From: Rhodanobacter sp. B04
GTDB lineage: Bacteria > Pseudomonadota > Gammaproteobacteria > Xanthomonadales > Rhodanobacteraceae
Length of the DNA stretch: 64,000 nucleotides
Direction of reading: 5' to 3'
Assembly: GCF_002001125.1 (NCBI RefSeq)
Contig: NZ_MUNV01000019.1
Span: 1 to 64,000, forward strand
Part shown: one piece after another, positions 42,961 through 52,025 of the stretch
How positions within the stretch are numbered: position 1 is the stretch's first letter
How the letters are laid out: every line of letters starts with the position of its first letter
Translations under genes and position numbers: made by a program
The notes under the pieces: model-generated
The model's database searches: none
What the model was told of the DNA's origin: nothing
The model's input: the letters and a program-made list of their open reading frames with translations, nothing else

Positions 42961-43635
42961 ATGTTGCGCAGACTGGCTCTTGCCACCGCCCTTGCATTCG
43001 GCACGATCGCTGCCGTCCCGGTATTCGCCCAGACCGCCGCGCCGGCGACGGCATCGGCCGAGCAGGCGCCGGCGCAGATCGTGCAGGGCATTGCCGACCA
43101 ACTGGCCACGGCGATCGATGGGCATCGCGATGAGTTGAAGCGCAATCAGGACAAGCTGATCAGCATCATCGACGAGGTGTTCCTGCCGCATTTCGACATC
43201 GACTACGCGTCGATCCTGGTGCTCGGCCAGCATGCCCGCGAGGCGACGCCGGAACAGCGCGAGCGCTTCGCCAAGGCGTTCTACAACTCGATCACCCATC
43301 GCTACGCGCAGGGTCTGCTCGACTACACCCGCGGCCGTGTCAAGGTGCTGCCGTTCAATGGCGACCTCAACGACAAGCGCACCGTGGTGCGCACCCAGGT
43401 AGTGCTGGACGACGGCAAGCTGGTGTCGATCGACTACGCGTTCCGCAAGAGCCGTAGCGGCGACTGGAAGGCTTACGACGTGATCATCGAGGGCATTTCC
43501 TACATCACCAATTACCGCAACCAAGTGGATGCCGAGATCCGCAAGGTCGGTATCGAACAGCTGATCAAGAACCTCGAGACCCAGGGCGAGAATGCACTGA
43601 AGGCGATGGACCAGGACAGCAAGGGCGGCAAGTGA
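42961..43635 (+). CDS. mlaC: Periplasmic phospholipid-binding protein MlaC
   Basis: MlaC (224 aa) shuttles phospholipid between the outer and inner membrane complexes. A signal peptide ends in VPVFAQ near residue 24. The conserved body is HFDIDYASILVLGQHAREATPEQRERFAKAFYNSITHRYAQGLLDY and later VSIDYAFRKSRSGDWKAYDVIIEGIS. GGAG lies in front of ATG 42961; the longer open frame is within mlaD. The stop overlaps the mlaB start (43632-43635). Confidence 0.95.
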   Translation: MLRRLALATALAFGTIAAVPVFAQTAAPATASAEQAPAQIVQGIADQLATAIDGHRDELKRNQDKLISIIDEVFLPHFDIDYASILVLGQHAREATPEQRERFAKAFYNSITHRYAQGLLDYTRGRVKVLPFNGDLNDKRTVVRTQVVLDDGKLVSIDYAFRKSRSGDWKAYDVIIEGISYITNYRNQVDAEIRKVGIEQLIKNLETQGENALKAMDQDSKGGK

Positions 43636-43940
43636 CGACCGGCGCCGAAAACGGATTCCTGTTGACGACCAACGCGCCGGGCACACTCGCCGTGAGCGGT
43701 GTGCTGAACTTCGACACGGCGGCGTCGGCCTTGCTGGCGATTCAGTCCGAGCTGGCTTCGGGTAGCGTGGCGCAGCTCGATCTGGCTGGCCTCAGTCGCA
43801 GCGACAGTGCCGGTCTGGCCTGCGTGCTGGCGGTGGTGGCAGCGGCCGACCGGCATGGCCGACCGCTGCAGGTCAGGCACATGCCGGCTGGCATGCAGGC
43901 GCTGGCCACGGTGTGCGAAGTGGATCAGCTGATACGCTGA
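43632..43940 (+). CDS. mlaB: STAS-domain protein MlaB
   Basis: A 102-aa STAS protein. LAVSGVLNFDTAASALLA and LDLAGLSRSDSAGLACVLAVVAAADRHG are the two conserved beta-alpha elements; the D-S-A/S residue of the second is the anti-sigma-antagonist-like position. MlaB binds MlaF and is needed for complex activity. The start is GTG, overlapping the mlaC stop. Confidence 0.88.
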   Translation: MTTGAENGFLLTTNAPGTLAVSGVLNFDTAASALLAIQSELASGSVAQLDLAGLSRSDSAGLACVLAVVAAADRHGRPLQVRHMPAGMQALATVCEVDQLIR

Positions 43941-43969
43941 TCCGTTGCTGTGCGCAGCTGCAGTAACGA

Positions 43970-44000
43970 AGAAGGGGCCGCAAGGCCCCTTCTCTTTTTG
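43970..44000. terminator. Terminator between mlaB and mlaA
   Basis: AGAAGGGGCC and GGCCCCTTCT pair around GCAA, followed by CTTTTTG on the plus strand. It lies between convergent genes and would end the mlaFEDCB transcript and possibly the opposing mlaA one. Confidence 0.88.
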
Positions 44001-44032
44001 CATGACTTCTCGCCGTCAGCGCATCGTTGCCG

Positions 44033-44860
44033 TCATTGTTTCGGGTTGCTCTGATCCGGGTGCTTGTTTTCCCACTGGTGCTGTTGATCCAGCAACTCGT
44101 CGGGATCGAAGCCCTTGTCGTCCAGGCCCTGCATCTGCTGGATCACCTCGGCGGGCGGGTTGCCGTCGTAGATGGCGTACAGGCGCTGCTGCCGGTATGC
44201 ATCGCGGATGAATACGTAGGGGTCATAGGCGGATTGCAGGAAGCTTTCCGCGTCGATGCCGCGCGAGCGCAGGGTCACCAGATACATCGCCTGCGGCAGA
44301 TACTGCAGGCCGTGGTAGCTGTGATTGCTGGCGTAGATGCTCAGCGGGTCGAAGAAGTAGCTGTCGACCGGCAGGCGCCAGATATCGCGTGCCGTGCTTG
44401 GACCGACCAGCGGCACGAACAGGTAATCGCCCTCGGGGAGGCCCCAGCGTGCCAGGGTGATGCCGAAGTCGTTGTCCTCCAGCGGCAGGCCGAGTTGGCT
44501 GGCCGGATCGAAGAAGCCGCCGATGCCCAGGGTCAGGTTAACCAAAAAGCGACCGCTGCTCTGCAGCGCCTGTTTCGGACGCGCTTGCAGCAGGTCGTTG
44601 GCCACCGTGATCGGCATGCGGATATTGGTGAAAAAGTCACTGAATGAGCGGCGCATCGGCGCCGTGGTCACGTTGCGATAGCCCACTGCGACCGGACGGA
44701 TCACCGCCTTGTCCACGTTGTCAGTGAATTTGTACGCCTCGCGGTTGTACTTCTGCAACGGATCGTCGGTGCGTGGTTTCGCGATCGTGCAGCCGGCCAG
44801 CAGCGCAAGGGCGAGCAGAGGCAGGCAGCGGCTCATGGCGGGAAAGCGCAATGGGGACAT
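44033..44860 (-). CDS. mlaA: Outer-membrane lipoprotein MlaA (VacJ)
   Basis: MlaA (275 aa) is the outer-membrane component that removes phospholipids from the outer leaflet. Lipobox LLAGC (Cys24) follows the signal sequence MSPLRFPAMSRCLPLLALALLAGC. Conserved: NREAYKFTDNVDKAVIRPVAVGYRNV, LVNLTLGIGGFFDPASQLGL and VDSYFFDPLS. The other Mla genes lie convergently on the opposite strand, so the whole system is in one locus. ATG 44836 inside the signal peptide is an alternative start. Confidence 0.95.
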   Translation of the reverse strand: MSPLRFPAMSRCLPLLALALLAGCTIAKPRTDDPLQKYNREAYKFTDNVDKAVIRPVAVGYRNVTTAPMRRSFSDFFTNIRMPITVANDLLQARPKQALQSSGRFLVNLTLGIGGFFDPASQLGLPLEDNDFGITLARWGLPEGDYLFVPLVGPSTARDIWRLPVDSYFFDPLSIYASNHSYHGLQYLPQAMYLVTLRSRGIDAESFLQSAYDPYVFIRDAYRQQRLYAIYDGNPPAEVIQQMQGLDDKGFDPDELLDQQHQWENKHPDQSNPKQ

Positions 44861-44996
44861 GGGTGCAAGGGGATCGCAGCGAGGGCGGGAGCAGCATAAT
44901 TGTACTGCCTGGTTTTATATCTTGCACGGCTTTCGGTGCGCTTTCGCGAAAAAGCTGCCGGATCATTGCAGCCGCCCATCATACGCGCCAGTCACA

Positions 44997-45025
44997 TTGC
45001 CAGCCAAGCACCTGCTGGCTACACT
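44997..45025 (+). promoter_or_regulatory. Sigma-70 promoter of rpoZ-spoT
   Basis: TTGCCA (44997-45002) and TACACT (45020-45025) are exactly 17 bp apart, 40 bases before the rpoZ start, with an AGGA ribosome site in front of ATG 45065. Confidence 0.75.
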
Positions 45026-45064
45026 GTCAGACCATATAAGTTATTTATTCCCTAAGGATTTCGC

Positions 45065-45355
45065 ATGGCACGCATTACCGTGGAAGACTGCCTCGAGGTA
45101 GTCGACAACCGTTTCGAGCTGGTACTGATGGCGACCAAGCGCGCACGTCAGCTGGAGAAGGGTGCCGAGCCGGCCGTCAATCCCGACTTTGACAAGCCGA
45201 CCGTGCTGGCGCTGCGCGAGATTGCGGCACGCCGCATCGACCAGGCCACGATCGACCAGATCGACAAGGCCGAGCGCGAGCGCGCCGAGCGCGAAGCGCT
45301 GGAGTGGGCTGCTGCCGAGGTCGACGACGATTTGTCCAAGGGTGGCGACGACTGA
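45065..45355 (+). CDS. rpoZ: RNA polymerase omega subunit
   Basis: RpoZ (96 aa) aids assembly of RNA polymerase and contributes to a ppGpp site. [33 protein letters not shown] is nearly invariant, and the C-terminal half is helical and acidic. Upstream is a 204-bp intergenic region with a clear promoter. spoT follows 123 bases later, the conserved pairing of omega and the ppGpp enzyme. Confidence 0.97.
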   Translation: MARITVEDCLEVVDNRFELVLMATKRARQLEKGAEPAVNPDFDKPTVLALREIAARRIDQATIDQIDKAERERAEREALEWAAAEVDDDLSKGGDD

Positions 45356-45478
45356 TGCTTGGCGGCTGTAGCATGCGCGTCCCGCGCGCCGGCCTGTCCG
45401 GTGCGAGGATCCGCGTGCGCCCGGCCGCCAAACGCGCTTCCCGTGGCGAGGTGGGCGCCTGAAACGGCACCAGCAACG

Positions 45479-47647
45479 ATGACCGTGGCCGCGCCTCCCG
45501 CCTCCGTCGACCTGTCCGTGCTGCCGCCGTATGTGCTGGCACTGAAAGAACGCGTTGCCTATCTGCCCGAGGCGCAGGTGGAGCGTGTGCTGCGTGCCTT
45601 CCTGCTCGGCGCCGAAGCGCATGCAGGGCAGGAGCGCAAGAGCGGCGAACCGTATATCACCCATCCGGTGGCGGTGGCCGGCATCCTGGCCGAATTGCGG
45701 CTGGATGCCGAAACGATCATCGCGGCGATCCTGCACGACACCCTGGAAGACACCGAGCTCACTCGGGGAGCCCTGGCTGCCGAGTTCGGCGAAGTCGTGG
45801 CCGAATTGGTCGATGGCGTCACCAAGCTCGACAAGATGCGCTTCGGCAGCCGCCAGGAAGCCGACGCGGAAAGCTTCCGCAAGATGCTGCTTGCGATGGC
45901 GCGCGACCTGCGCGTGATCCTGATCAAGCTGGCCGACCGCCTGCACAACATGCGCACGCTCGGCGCCAAGGACGCGCCTTCGCGCCGCCGCATCGCGCGC
46001 GAGACGCTGGAGATCTATGCGCCGATCGCGCAGCGCCTGGGCATGAACAAGATCAAGGCGGAGCTGCAGGATCTGGGCTTCCGTGCGCTGTATCCGGATC
46101 GTTACCGGGTGATCAGCGAGCGCATCCGTGCCGCGCTCGGAAACCGTCGCGAGGCGATGGGCAAGATCGAGACGGCGCTGACCACGCGATTGGCGACCGA
46201 TCACCTGACCTCGCGCGTGGTCGGCCGGATCAAATCGCCGTGGAGCATCTATTCGAAGATGCGCGGCGAGCACAAGAGCTTCACCCAGCTGATGGACGTC
46301 TACGGTTTCCGCGTGGTCGTCGACAACGCGATGAGCTGCTATATGGCGCTGGGCGCGGTGCATGCGCTGTACAAGCCGGTCGACAAGCGCTTCAAGGACT
46401 TCATCGCGATCCCCAAGGCGAATGGCTACCAGTCGCTGCATACCGTGCTGCTGGGGCCGTTCGGCGCGCCGATCGAGGTGCAGATCCGTACCGCCGAGAT
46501 GGATTCGGTGGCCGAAAGCGGTGTCGCTGCCCACTGGGCGTACAAGACGGACAGCGGCCCGGCCAACAGTGCGCAGGCGCGCGCGCGCGAATGGCTGTCC
46601 TCGCTGGCCGACAGCTCGGCGAACACCGCCTCATCGTCGGAGTTCATCGAGAACGTCAAGATCGACCTGTTTCCCGACGAGGTCTATCTGTTCACTCCGC
46701 GCGGAGACATTCTCTCGCTGCCGCGCAACGCGACCGCATTGGACTTCGCTTACGCCGTGCATACGGATGTCGGCGATCATGCGGTGGCGGCACGCGTCGA
46801 CAAGAAGTTGTTGCCGCTGCGCACAAGGCTGGAGTCGGGTCAGCTGGTGGAGATCATCACCGCGCCGTCGGCCGTGCCGAATCCGGCATGGCTCGAGGTT
46901 GTGGTCACCGGCAAGGCACGCACCGCGATCCGCCAATACCTGAAACACCTGCAGCATGAGGATGCGGTCGATTTCGGTCATCGCATGCTCGATCGCGCGC
47001 TGGATGCACAGGGCAGCAGCCTGGATGGCATTCCGGCAGCGGTACTGGATCGTTTCCTGGAGGCCTCCAAGTTCAAGCGGCTGGAAGAGCTGCTGTCGGA
47101 TATCGCGCTGGGCAATCGCATGCCCGACATGGTCGCCAGCCAGCTGTTGGCGTCGCGCGGCAAGCGTCGTGGCGCCACGGCACAGGTCTCGCCGCACGTG
47201 CACGAGAAGATCCGCATCACCGGCGCCGAACGCGGTGTGCTGAGCTTCGCCAACTGCTGCCATCCGCTGCCGGGTGATCAGATTGTCGGTTATCTGTCAT
47301 CGGGCAAGGGCATCGTGGTACATCGCGAGGAATGCCCGAATGTGGTCGAGTTGCGCCGGTCGCCGGAACGCTGTGTGGCGATCGAATGGGATCGCGATGT
47401 GGAAGGCGACTACCGTGCCGAGTTGCGCATCGAGGTGATCAACCGCCCAGGCGTGCTGGCCACCGTGGCCGCCGCGATTGCCGCCGCCGATTCGAACATC
47501 GAGAACGTGGAATACGTCGAGCGCGATGCCGCCGCCGCGACCCTGCTGTTCGCGATGGAAGTGAAGAACCGCAAGCACCTGGCCGACGTGATCCGGCGTG
47601 TGCGCCGTACCGGCGTGGTCAGCGGGGCGTATAGATATCCGCTGTAG
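45479..47647 (+). CDS. spoT: Bifunctional (p)ppGpp synthetase/hydrolase
   Basis: SpoT/Rel (722 aa). The HD hydrolase domain has HPVAVAGILAELRLD, HDTLEDT and LIKLADRLHNMRTL, all intact, so degradation is expected. The synthetase domain has RVVGRIKSPWSIYSKM, YGFRVVV and RFKDFIAIPKANGYQSLHTVL...EVQIRT. TGS (VYLFTPRGDILSLPRNATALDFAYAVH) and ACT domains (LRIEVINRPGVLATVAAAIAA) follow. ATG 45479 is chosen because it gives a compact N-terminus before the HD domain; the frame is open upstream. Confidence 0.96.
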   Translation: MTVAAPPASVDLSVLPPYVLALKERVAYLPEAQVERVLRAFLLGAEAHAGQERKSGEPYITHPVAVAGILAELRLDAETIIAAILHDTLEDTELTRGALAAEFGEVVAELVDGVTKLDKMRFGSRQEADAESFRKMLLAMARDLRVILIKLADRLHNMRTLGAKDAPSRRRIARETLEIYAPIAQRLGMNKIKAELQDLGFRALYPDRYRVISERIRAALGNRREAMGKIETALTTRLATDHLTSRVVGRIKSPWSIYSKMRGEHKSFTQLMDVYGFRVVVDNAMSCYMALGAVHALYKPVDKRFKDFIAIPKANGYQSLHTVLLGPFGAPIEVQIRTAEMDSVAESGVAAHWAYKTDSGPANSAQARAREWLSSLADSSANTASSSEFIENVKIDLFPDEVYLFTPRGDILSLPRNATALDFAYAVHTDVGDHAVAARVDKKLLPLRTRLESGQLVEIITAPSAVPNPAWLEVVVTGKARTAIRQYLKHLQHEDAVDFGHRMLDRALDAQGSSLDGIPAAVLDRFLEASKFKRLEELLSDIALGNRMPDMVASQLLASRGKRRGATAQVSPHVHEKIRITGAERGVLSFANCCHPLPGDQIVGYLSSGKGIVVHREECPNVVELRRSPERCVAIEWDRDVEGDYRAELRIEVINRPGVLATVAAAIAAADSNIENVEYVERDAAAATLLFAMEVKNRKHLADVIRRVRRTGVVSGAYRYPL

Positions 47648-47767
47648 GGGCGGGTAACGGGAAAGTGAGCTTTGTGGCGCGATGGGTGTCTGGGGCGGAC
47701 AGCAGCGCTATCATCAAAGCCTCGCTCGATGCAGGCTCTATTCGTTCCCCGTTCCCAAGGAAGCCCC

Positions 47768-48151
47768 ATGTCCCGCAGCATCATCGCCACTGAGCTGGCA
47801 CCGGCCGCGATCGGCCCGTATTCGCAGGCCGTGCGTGCCGGCAATACCGTGTACTTCTCAGGTCAGATTCCGCTCGACCCGGCCACCGCGTCGCTCGTCG
47901 ATGGCGATATCACGGCGCAGACGCGGCAAGTGTTCGACAACCTCGCTGCGGTGGCGCAGGCCGCCGGCGGTTCGCTGGCGCAGGTGGTGCGCGTGGGTAT
48001 CTATGTCACCGACCTGGCGAACTTCGCCGCGGTCAACGCGGTGATGGCGGAGTACTTTCAGCCGCCGTATCCGGCGCGCTCCACCATCGAGGTGTCCGGT
48101 CTGCCGAAAGCGGCACAGGTCGAAGTCGATGCGGTGATGGTGTTGTCGTGA
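47768..48151 (+). CDS. ridA: RidA family reactive-intermediate deaminase
   Basis: A 127-aa YjgF/RidA trimeric enzyme that hydrolyses reactive enamine/imine products of PLP enzymes. Seen are [24 protein letters not shown], the Arg in [13 protein letters not shown], and [25 protein letters not shown] with the catalytic Arg. An in-frame start is at ATG 47768. A TATCAT -10 box lies at 47709-47714, about 55 bases upstream. Confidence 0.95.
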   Translation: MSRSIIATELAPAAIGPYSQAVRAGNTVYFSGQIPLDPATASLVDGDITAQTRQVFDNLAAVAQAAGGSLAQVVRVGIYVTDLANFAAVNAVMAEYFQPPYPARSTIEVSGLPKAAQVEVDAVMVLS

Positions 48152-48246
48152 TGGCAATCGGCTGATTCTCCGCGCGGGCCGCGCCGACAGTCTGCGCCGG
48201 TGTCCGACTTACGATGCGAGACGGTGCTCGGTTAGGCTTGCACGTC

Positions 48247-50361
48247 ATGGCCGCTCACACCCTTCGCACTTCTCACGCTGCCGGCGCTGATCCGGGCATC
48301 GCCCCGGTCAGTGCGCTGCCCGGTGTCGGCCCTGCGCTGGTTGCATCGCTGGCGCGGCTCGGGCTGGAGCGGGTGCAGGACCTATGGTTTCACCTGCCGC
48401 TGCGCTACGAGGACAAGACCCGGGTCACCGCCATTGCGGATCTGCATGTCGGCGAACGGGTCCAGGTCGAGGGCGTGGTCGAGGCAGTCGAGCGCGGATT
48501 CCGCTATCGCCCGCAATTGAAGGTGGCGATCGGCGACGCCAGCCGTGAGACCCTGCTGCTGCGCTTTTTCCATTTCAACCGCGCACAAGCCGAGCAGCTG
48601 CTGCCCGGCACCCGCCTGCTCTGCTTTGGCGAAGTACGTCATGGCACGCAGGGACTGGAGATGGTGCATCCGCAGTATCAGCGCTTGAGTGGCGAGGATG
48701 CGGTCGTTGTCGATGAGTTGCTCAGCCCGGTCTACCCGACCACCGAAGGCCTGGGGCAGAAGCGGCTGGCCGGTGTGATCGGCAAGGCGCTGACGCTGTT
48801 GCCATCGGCAGCGCAGCTGGAGTTGATTCCGCCAGAGTTGTGCGCGGAGCATGGGCTCACCTCGCTGCGCGACGCGCTGCTGTACGTGCACCGGCCACCG
48901 CCGGATGCGCATCTCGGACAGCTCACGCTTGGACATCATCCGGCGCAGCAGCGACTGGCGTTCGAGGAGCTGCTGACCCAGCACCTGAGTCTGAAGCGCA
49001 TGCGCGCGGCGGTGCGCCGCCGGCATGCGCCGACACTGGGTGGAACAGACCATTTGCAGCAGCGACTGCTCGCCGGCTTGTCGTTCGAATTGACCGCGGC
49101 ACAGCAACGTGTCGGCATGGAAGTCGCGCGAGATCTGGCGCAATCCAAGCCGATGCTGCGGCTGGTGCAGGGCGATGTCGGCAGCGGCAAGACGGTGGTT
49201 GCCGCACTGGCTGCGCTGGCTGCGGTGGAGGCGGGTTATCAGGTCGCGTTGATGGCGCCGACCGAACTGCTGGCCGAACAGCATCTGCACAATTTCCGGC
49301 ATTGGTTGCAGCCGCTCGACATCGGGGTGGAATGGCTGGCCGGCAAGGTGACCGGCAAGACACGCAAGCTGGCGCTGGAAAGGGTTGCCGCCGGCGCGCC
49401 AGTGGTGATCGGCACGCATGCATTGATGCAGGAGGGCGTGGCATTTGCGCGGCTCGGCCTGGTGATTGTCGATGAGCAGCACCGTTTCGGCGTGCAGCAG
49501 CGTTTGGCGTTGCATGACAAGGGCAGGAACGGTGAGTTGGTGCCGCATCAGCTGGTGCTGACGGCCACTCCGATTCCCCGCACGCTGGCGATGAGTGCGT
49601 ATGCCGACCTGGACGTGTCTTCCATCGACGAGCTGCCGCCCGGCCGCACGCCGGTGCAGACCATCGCGATCTCGAATGCGCGACGGATCGAGGTGATCGA
49701 ACGCATTCACGCGGCTTGCGGCGAAGGGCGACAGGTGTACTGGGTGTGCACCTTGATCGAGGAGTCCGAGCAGTTGCGCGCGCAGGCGGCCGAAGTGGCG
49801 CATGCCGAACTGTCCTCTGCATTGGCGGGCTTCAGGATTGGCCTGATTCACGGCCGCATGAAGCCGAAGGAAAAGCAGGCGGTGATGGATGCGTTCAAGG
49901 CCGGCGAACTATCGGTGCTGGTCGCGACCACGGTGATCGAGGTCGGCGTGGACGTGCCCAAGGCGAGTCTGATGGTGATCGAGAACAGCGAGCGGCTGGG
50001 CTTGGCCCAGCTGCACCAGTTGCGCGGCCGGGTCGGGCGCGGTGCGCTGGCCTCCAACTGCGTGCTGCTGTACCAGCCGCCGTTGGGCCAGTTGGCGCGC
50101 GAGCGGCTGCAAGTGATGCGCGAGACCAGCGACGGTTTTCGCATTGCCGAGAAGGATCTGGAGTTGCGTGGCCCCGGTGAGGTGCTGGGCACGCGCCAGA
50201 CCGGCCAGCTCGCGTTCCGCATCGCCGACCTTGCCCGCGATGCGCACCTGTTGCCTGCCGTACAGCAGGTGGGCGAATGCATGTTGAGCAGGCATCCGCA
50301 GCAGACCGAGCAGCTGATCGAGCGTTGGATCGGTGGCGCCGCGCGCTACGTGAATGCCTGA
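48247..50361 (+). CDS. recG: ATP-dependent DNA helicase RecG
   Basis: RecG (704 aa) reverses stalled forks and processes branched DNA. The N-terminal wedge/OB domain has LPLRYEDKTRVTAIADLHVGERVQVEGVVE. The helicase core has Walker A GDVGSGKTVVAALAA, the DEQH box VDEQHRFGVQQR, TATPIPRTLAMSAYADLDVS and motif VI QLRGRVGRG. The C-terminal TRG part (PGEVLGTRQTGQLAFRIADL) is present. ATG 48247 gives the family-like N-terminus. Confidence 0.96.
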   Translation: MAAHTLRTSHAAGADPGIAPVSALPGVGPALVASLARLGLERVQDLWFHLPLRYEDKTRVTAIADLHVGERVQVEGVVEAVERGFRYRPQLKVAIGDASRETLLLRFFHFNRAQAEQLLPGTRLLCFGEVRHGTQGLEMVHPQYQRLSGEDAVVVDELLSPVYPTTEGLGQKRLAGVIGKALTLLPSAAQLELIPPELCAEHGLTSLRDALLYVHRPPPDAHLGQLTLGHHPAQQRLAFEELLTQHLSLKRMRAAVRRRHAPTLGGTDHLQQRLLAGLSFELTAAQQRVGMEVARDLAQSKPMLRLVQGDVGSGKTVVAALAALAAVEAGYQVALMAPTELLAEQHLHNFRHWLQPLDIGVEWLAGKVTGKTRKLALERVAAGAPVVIGTHALMQEGVAFARLGLVIVDEQHRFGVQQRLALHDKGRNGELVPHQLVLTATPIPRTLAMSAYADLDVSSIDELPPGRTPVQTIAISNARRIEVIERIHAACGEGRQVYWVCTLIEESEQLRAQAAEVAHAELSSALAGFRIGLIHGRMKPKEKQAVMDAFKAGELSVLVATTVIEVGVDVPKASLMVIENSERLGLAQLHQLRGRVGRGALASNCVLLYQPPLGQLARERLQVMRETSDGFRIAEKDLELRGPGEVLGTRQTGQLAFRIADLARDAHLLPAVQQVGECMLSRHPQQTEQLIERWIGGAARYVNA

Positions 50362-50470
50362 GTGCAACGAGTGGGCATTGCCGATGGAGTGGCCATCACG
50401 CGGTATCCCAGGCTTTGCGATTTCCCATTCCCGTCCCATACACTGGGCGATTGGACAACGACGTTACGCC

Positions 50471-51406
50471 ATGACGCGACCGCAACTCCTGATTGATACC
50501 GACCCCGGCGTGGACGATGCGCTGGCCATCCTGATGGCGCATGCGCATGCGGACATTGCCGGCCTCAGCATTGCCGCCGGCAACGTGGGACTCGGCCATA
50601 CCGTGCGCAACGCGCGCACCCTGGTCGATCTGCTCGGTGCCGACACGCCGGTATTCGCCGGCTGTGCCACGCCACTGGTGCGCGCACCGGATGAGGATGC
50701 CGCGTTTGTGCATGGCGAGGACGGTTTCGGCGACATCGGCTTTCCCGAGCCGAAGGCTTCACTGACGGACGAGTCGGCTGCACTCGCCCTGTTGCGGCTG
50801 ACCCGCGAGCGTCCGGGCGAGCTGACCCTGGTGGCGCTGGCGCCGCTGACCAATCTGGCGCTGGCGCTGCGGCTGGATCCCACGCTACCCAGGCGGGTCG
50901 CCCGGCTGGTGGTGATGGGTGGTGCGGTGACCGGCCACGGCAACACCGGCAAGGTCCCGGCGGAGTTCAACGTCGGCTTCGATCCGGAGGCGGCGCATGT
51001 GGTGTTCGAAGCGTTCCCGTCGTTCGACCTGGTCGACTGGGAGGCCACCTTGCGGCATGCCTTCGACGATGCCGAATTCGATGGCTGGCTGGCGGCCGGC
51101 GACCGGCGCGCCGATTTCTTCGGGCAGATCGTCGCCACCGCACGCCGCTACAACGCCAAGCACGATCGCAGCGGTCTGATCGCCGCCGATGCGCTGGCGA
51201 TGGCGGTGGCGATCGATCCGTCGATCGTCACCCGCACCGAAACACGAGCCGTGGCGGTGGAGCTGGATGGCCGGCTGACCCGTGGTGCCACCGTGGTCGA
51301 CTGGGCCGCGCGGTTGGGCCGGCCAGCGCAGGCGAATATCGTGCTGGAAGTGGATCACGCCCGCTTTGCCGCGATGGTGCGGCGCGCCCTGGGGGCGCCA
51401 GGTTGA
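50471..51406 (+). CDS. Nucleoside hydrolase (inosine-uridine preferring family)
   Basis: A 311-aa nucleoside N-ribohydrolase. The calcium-binding DTDPGVDDA is at residues 9-17, with the later conserved GNVGLGHTVRNA, VALAPLTNLALAL, VVMGGAVTGHGN, EFNVGFDPEAAH and the C-terminal DALAMAVAIDP aspartate. It may salvage purine or pyrimidine nucleosides; exact specificity is not visible. ATG 50471 gives the standard N-terminus. Confidence 0.93.
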   Translation: MTRPQLLIDTDPGVDDALAILMAHAHADIAGLSIAAGNVGLGHTVRNARTLVDLLGADTPVFAGCATPLVRAPDEDAAFVHGEDGFGDIGFPEPKASLTDESAALALLRLTRERPGELTLVALAPLTNLALALRLDPTLPRRVARLVVMGGAVTGHGNTGKVPAEFNVGFDPEAAHVVFEAFPSFDLVDWEATLRHAFDDAEFDGWLAAGDRRADFFGQIVATARRYNAKHDRSGLIAADALAMAVAIDPSIVTRTETRAVAVELDGRLTRGATVVDWAARLGRPAQANIVLEVDHARFAAMVRRALGAPG

Positions 51407-51448
51407 TGGCGTGCCGAGGGGCGCTTCGACGCCTGAATGGGCGCCGGC

Positions 51449-51478
51449 TTGCGGCAGCGGTCGCTTTCTCGTTACAAT
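51449..51478 (+). promoter_or_regulatory. Sigma-70 promoter of rpmE2
   Basis: TTGCGG (51449-51454) and TACAAT (51473-51478) are 18 bp apart and lie 33 bp before the start. No perfect Zur palindrome was recognised, though GTTACAAT resembles half of one. Confidence 0.55.
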
Positions 51479-51511
51479 GCCGCTCTTTTCACCACCGCTT
51501 TAGAGCCTGTC

Positions 51512-51766
51512 ATGAAGCCTGATATCCATCCGAACTACAACCCGGTGGTGTTCCAGGACCTGTCGTCCGACTTCTCGTTCCTGACCAAGTCGACCATGTC
51601 CAGCAAGGAAACCATCAAGTGGGAAGACGGCAATGAGTACCCGCTGATCAAGGTGGATATCTCCAGCCATTCGCACCCGTTCTACACCGGCAAGCAGAAG
51701 TCGCTGGACGTCGGCGGTCGCGTCGACAAATTCCGCCGCCGCTACGCAGGCGCTGTGAAGGAATAA
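51512..51766 (+). CDS. rpmE2: 50S ribosomal protein L31 type B (zinc-independent)
   Basis: An 84-aa type B L31: [28 protein letters not shown], then [29 protein letters not shown]. It lacks the CxxC pairs of the zinc-binding L31 form, so it may replace that form when zinc is scarce. It stands alone, between the nucleoside hydrolase and a terminator. Confidence 0.95.
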   Translation: MKPDIHPNYNPVVFQDLSSDFSFLTKSTMSSKETIKWEDGNEYPLIKVDISSHSHPFYTGKQKSLDVGGRVDKFRRRYAGAVKE

Positions 51767-51807
51767 GCGACCGGGCGGCCGTCGGCCACCAGATCGATCT
51801 GATTCGA

Positions 51808-51841
51808 AACACGGGCGAGCGCAGGCTTGCCCGTGTTTTTT
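51808..51841 (+). terminator. Terminator after rpmE2
   Basis: AACACGGGC and GCCCGTGTT form a 9-bp stem around a 12-16 base loop, followed by a run of T. It ends about 40 bases after the L31 stop. Confidence 0.82.
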
Positions 51842-52025
51842 CGTGGGCGCCATTCGACCATTCGCCATCGAATGTGAGCGGGGCGTTGTGCGATAATCCC
51901 AAGGATCAGACGCGGTTGCGTCCGTTGCATTGCATGTTTCCCCGGCATGCGGTGCCAAGCATTCCCGCCGGCCGGCGCCGCCATCGCGGTTGCCCCGGCA
52001 GTGACCCACATGTGAGGAGGTTTCC

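Noticed and set aside
41199-43145. A 648-codon minus-strand frame opposite mlaE-mlaD-mlaC
   Set aside because: High GC makes long antisense frames common. It is rich in His, Arg and Gln with no recognisable motif and lies over conserved Mla genes.
45041-46534. Long minus-strand frame opposite rpoZ and spoT
   Set aside because: Same reason: a shadow of the third-position GC bias of spoT.
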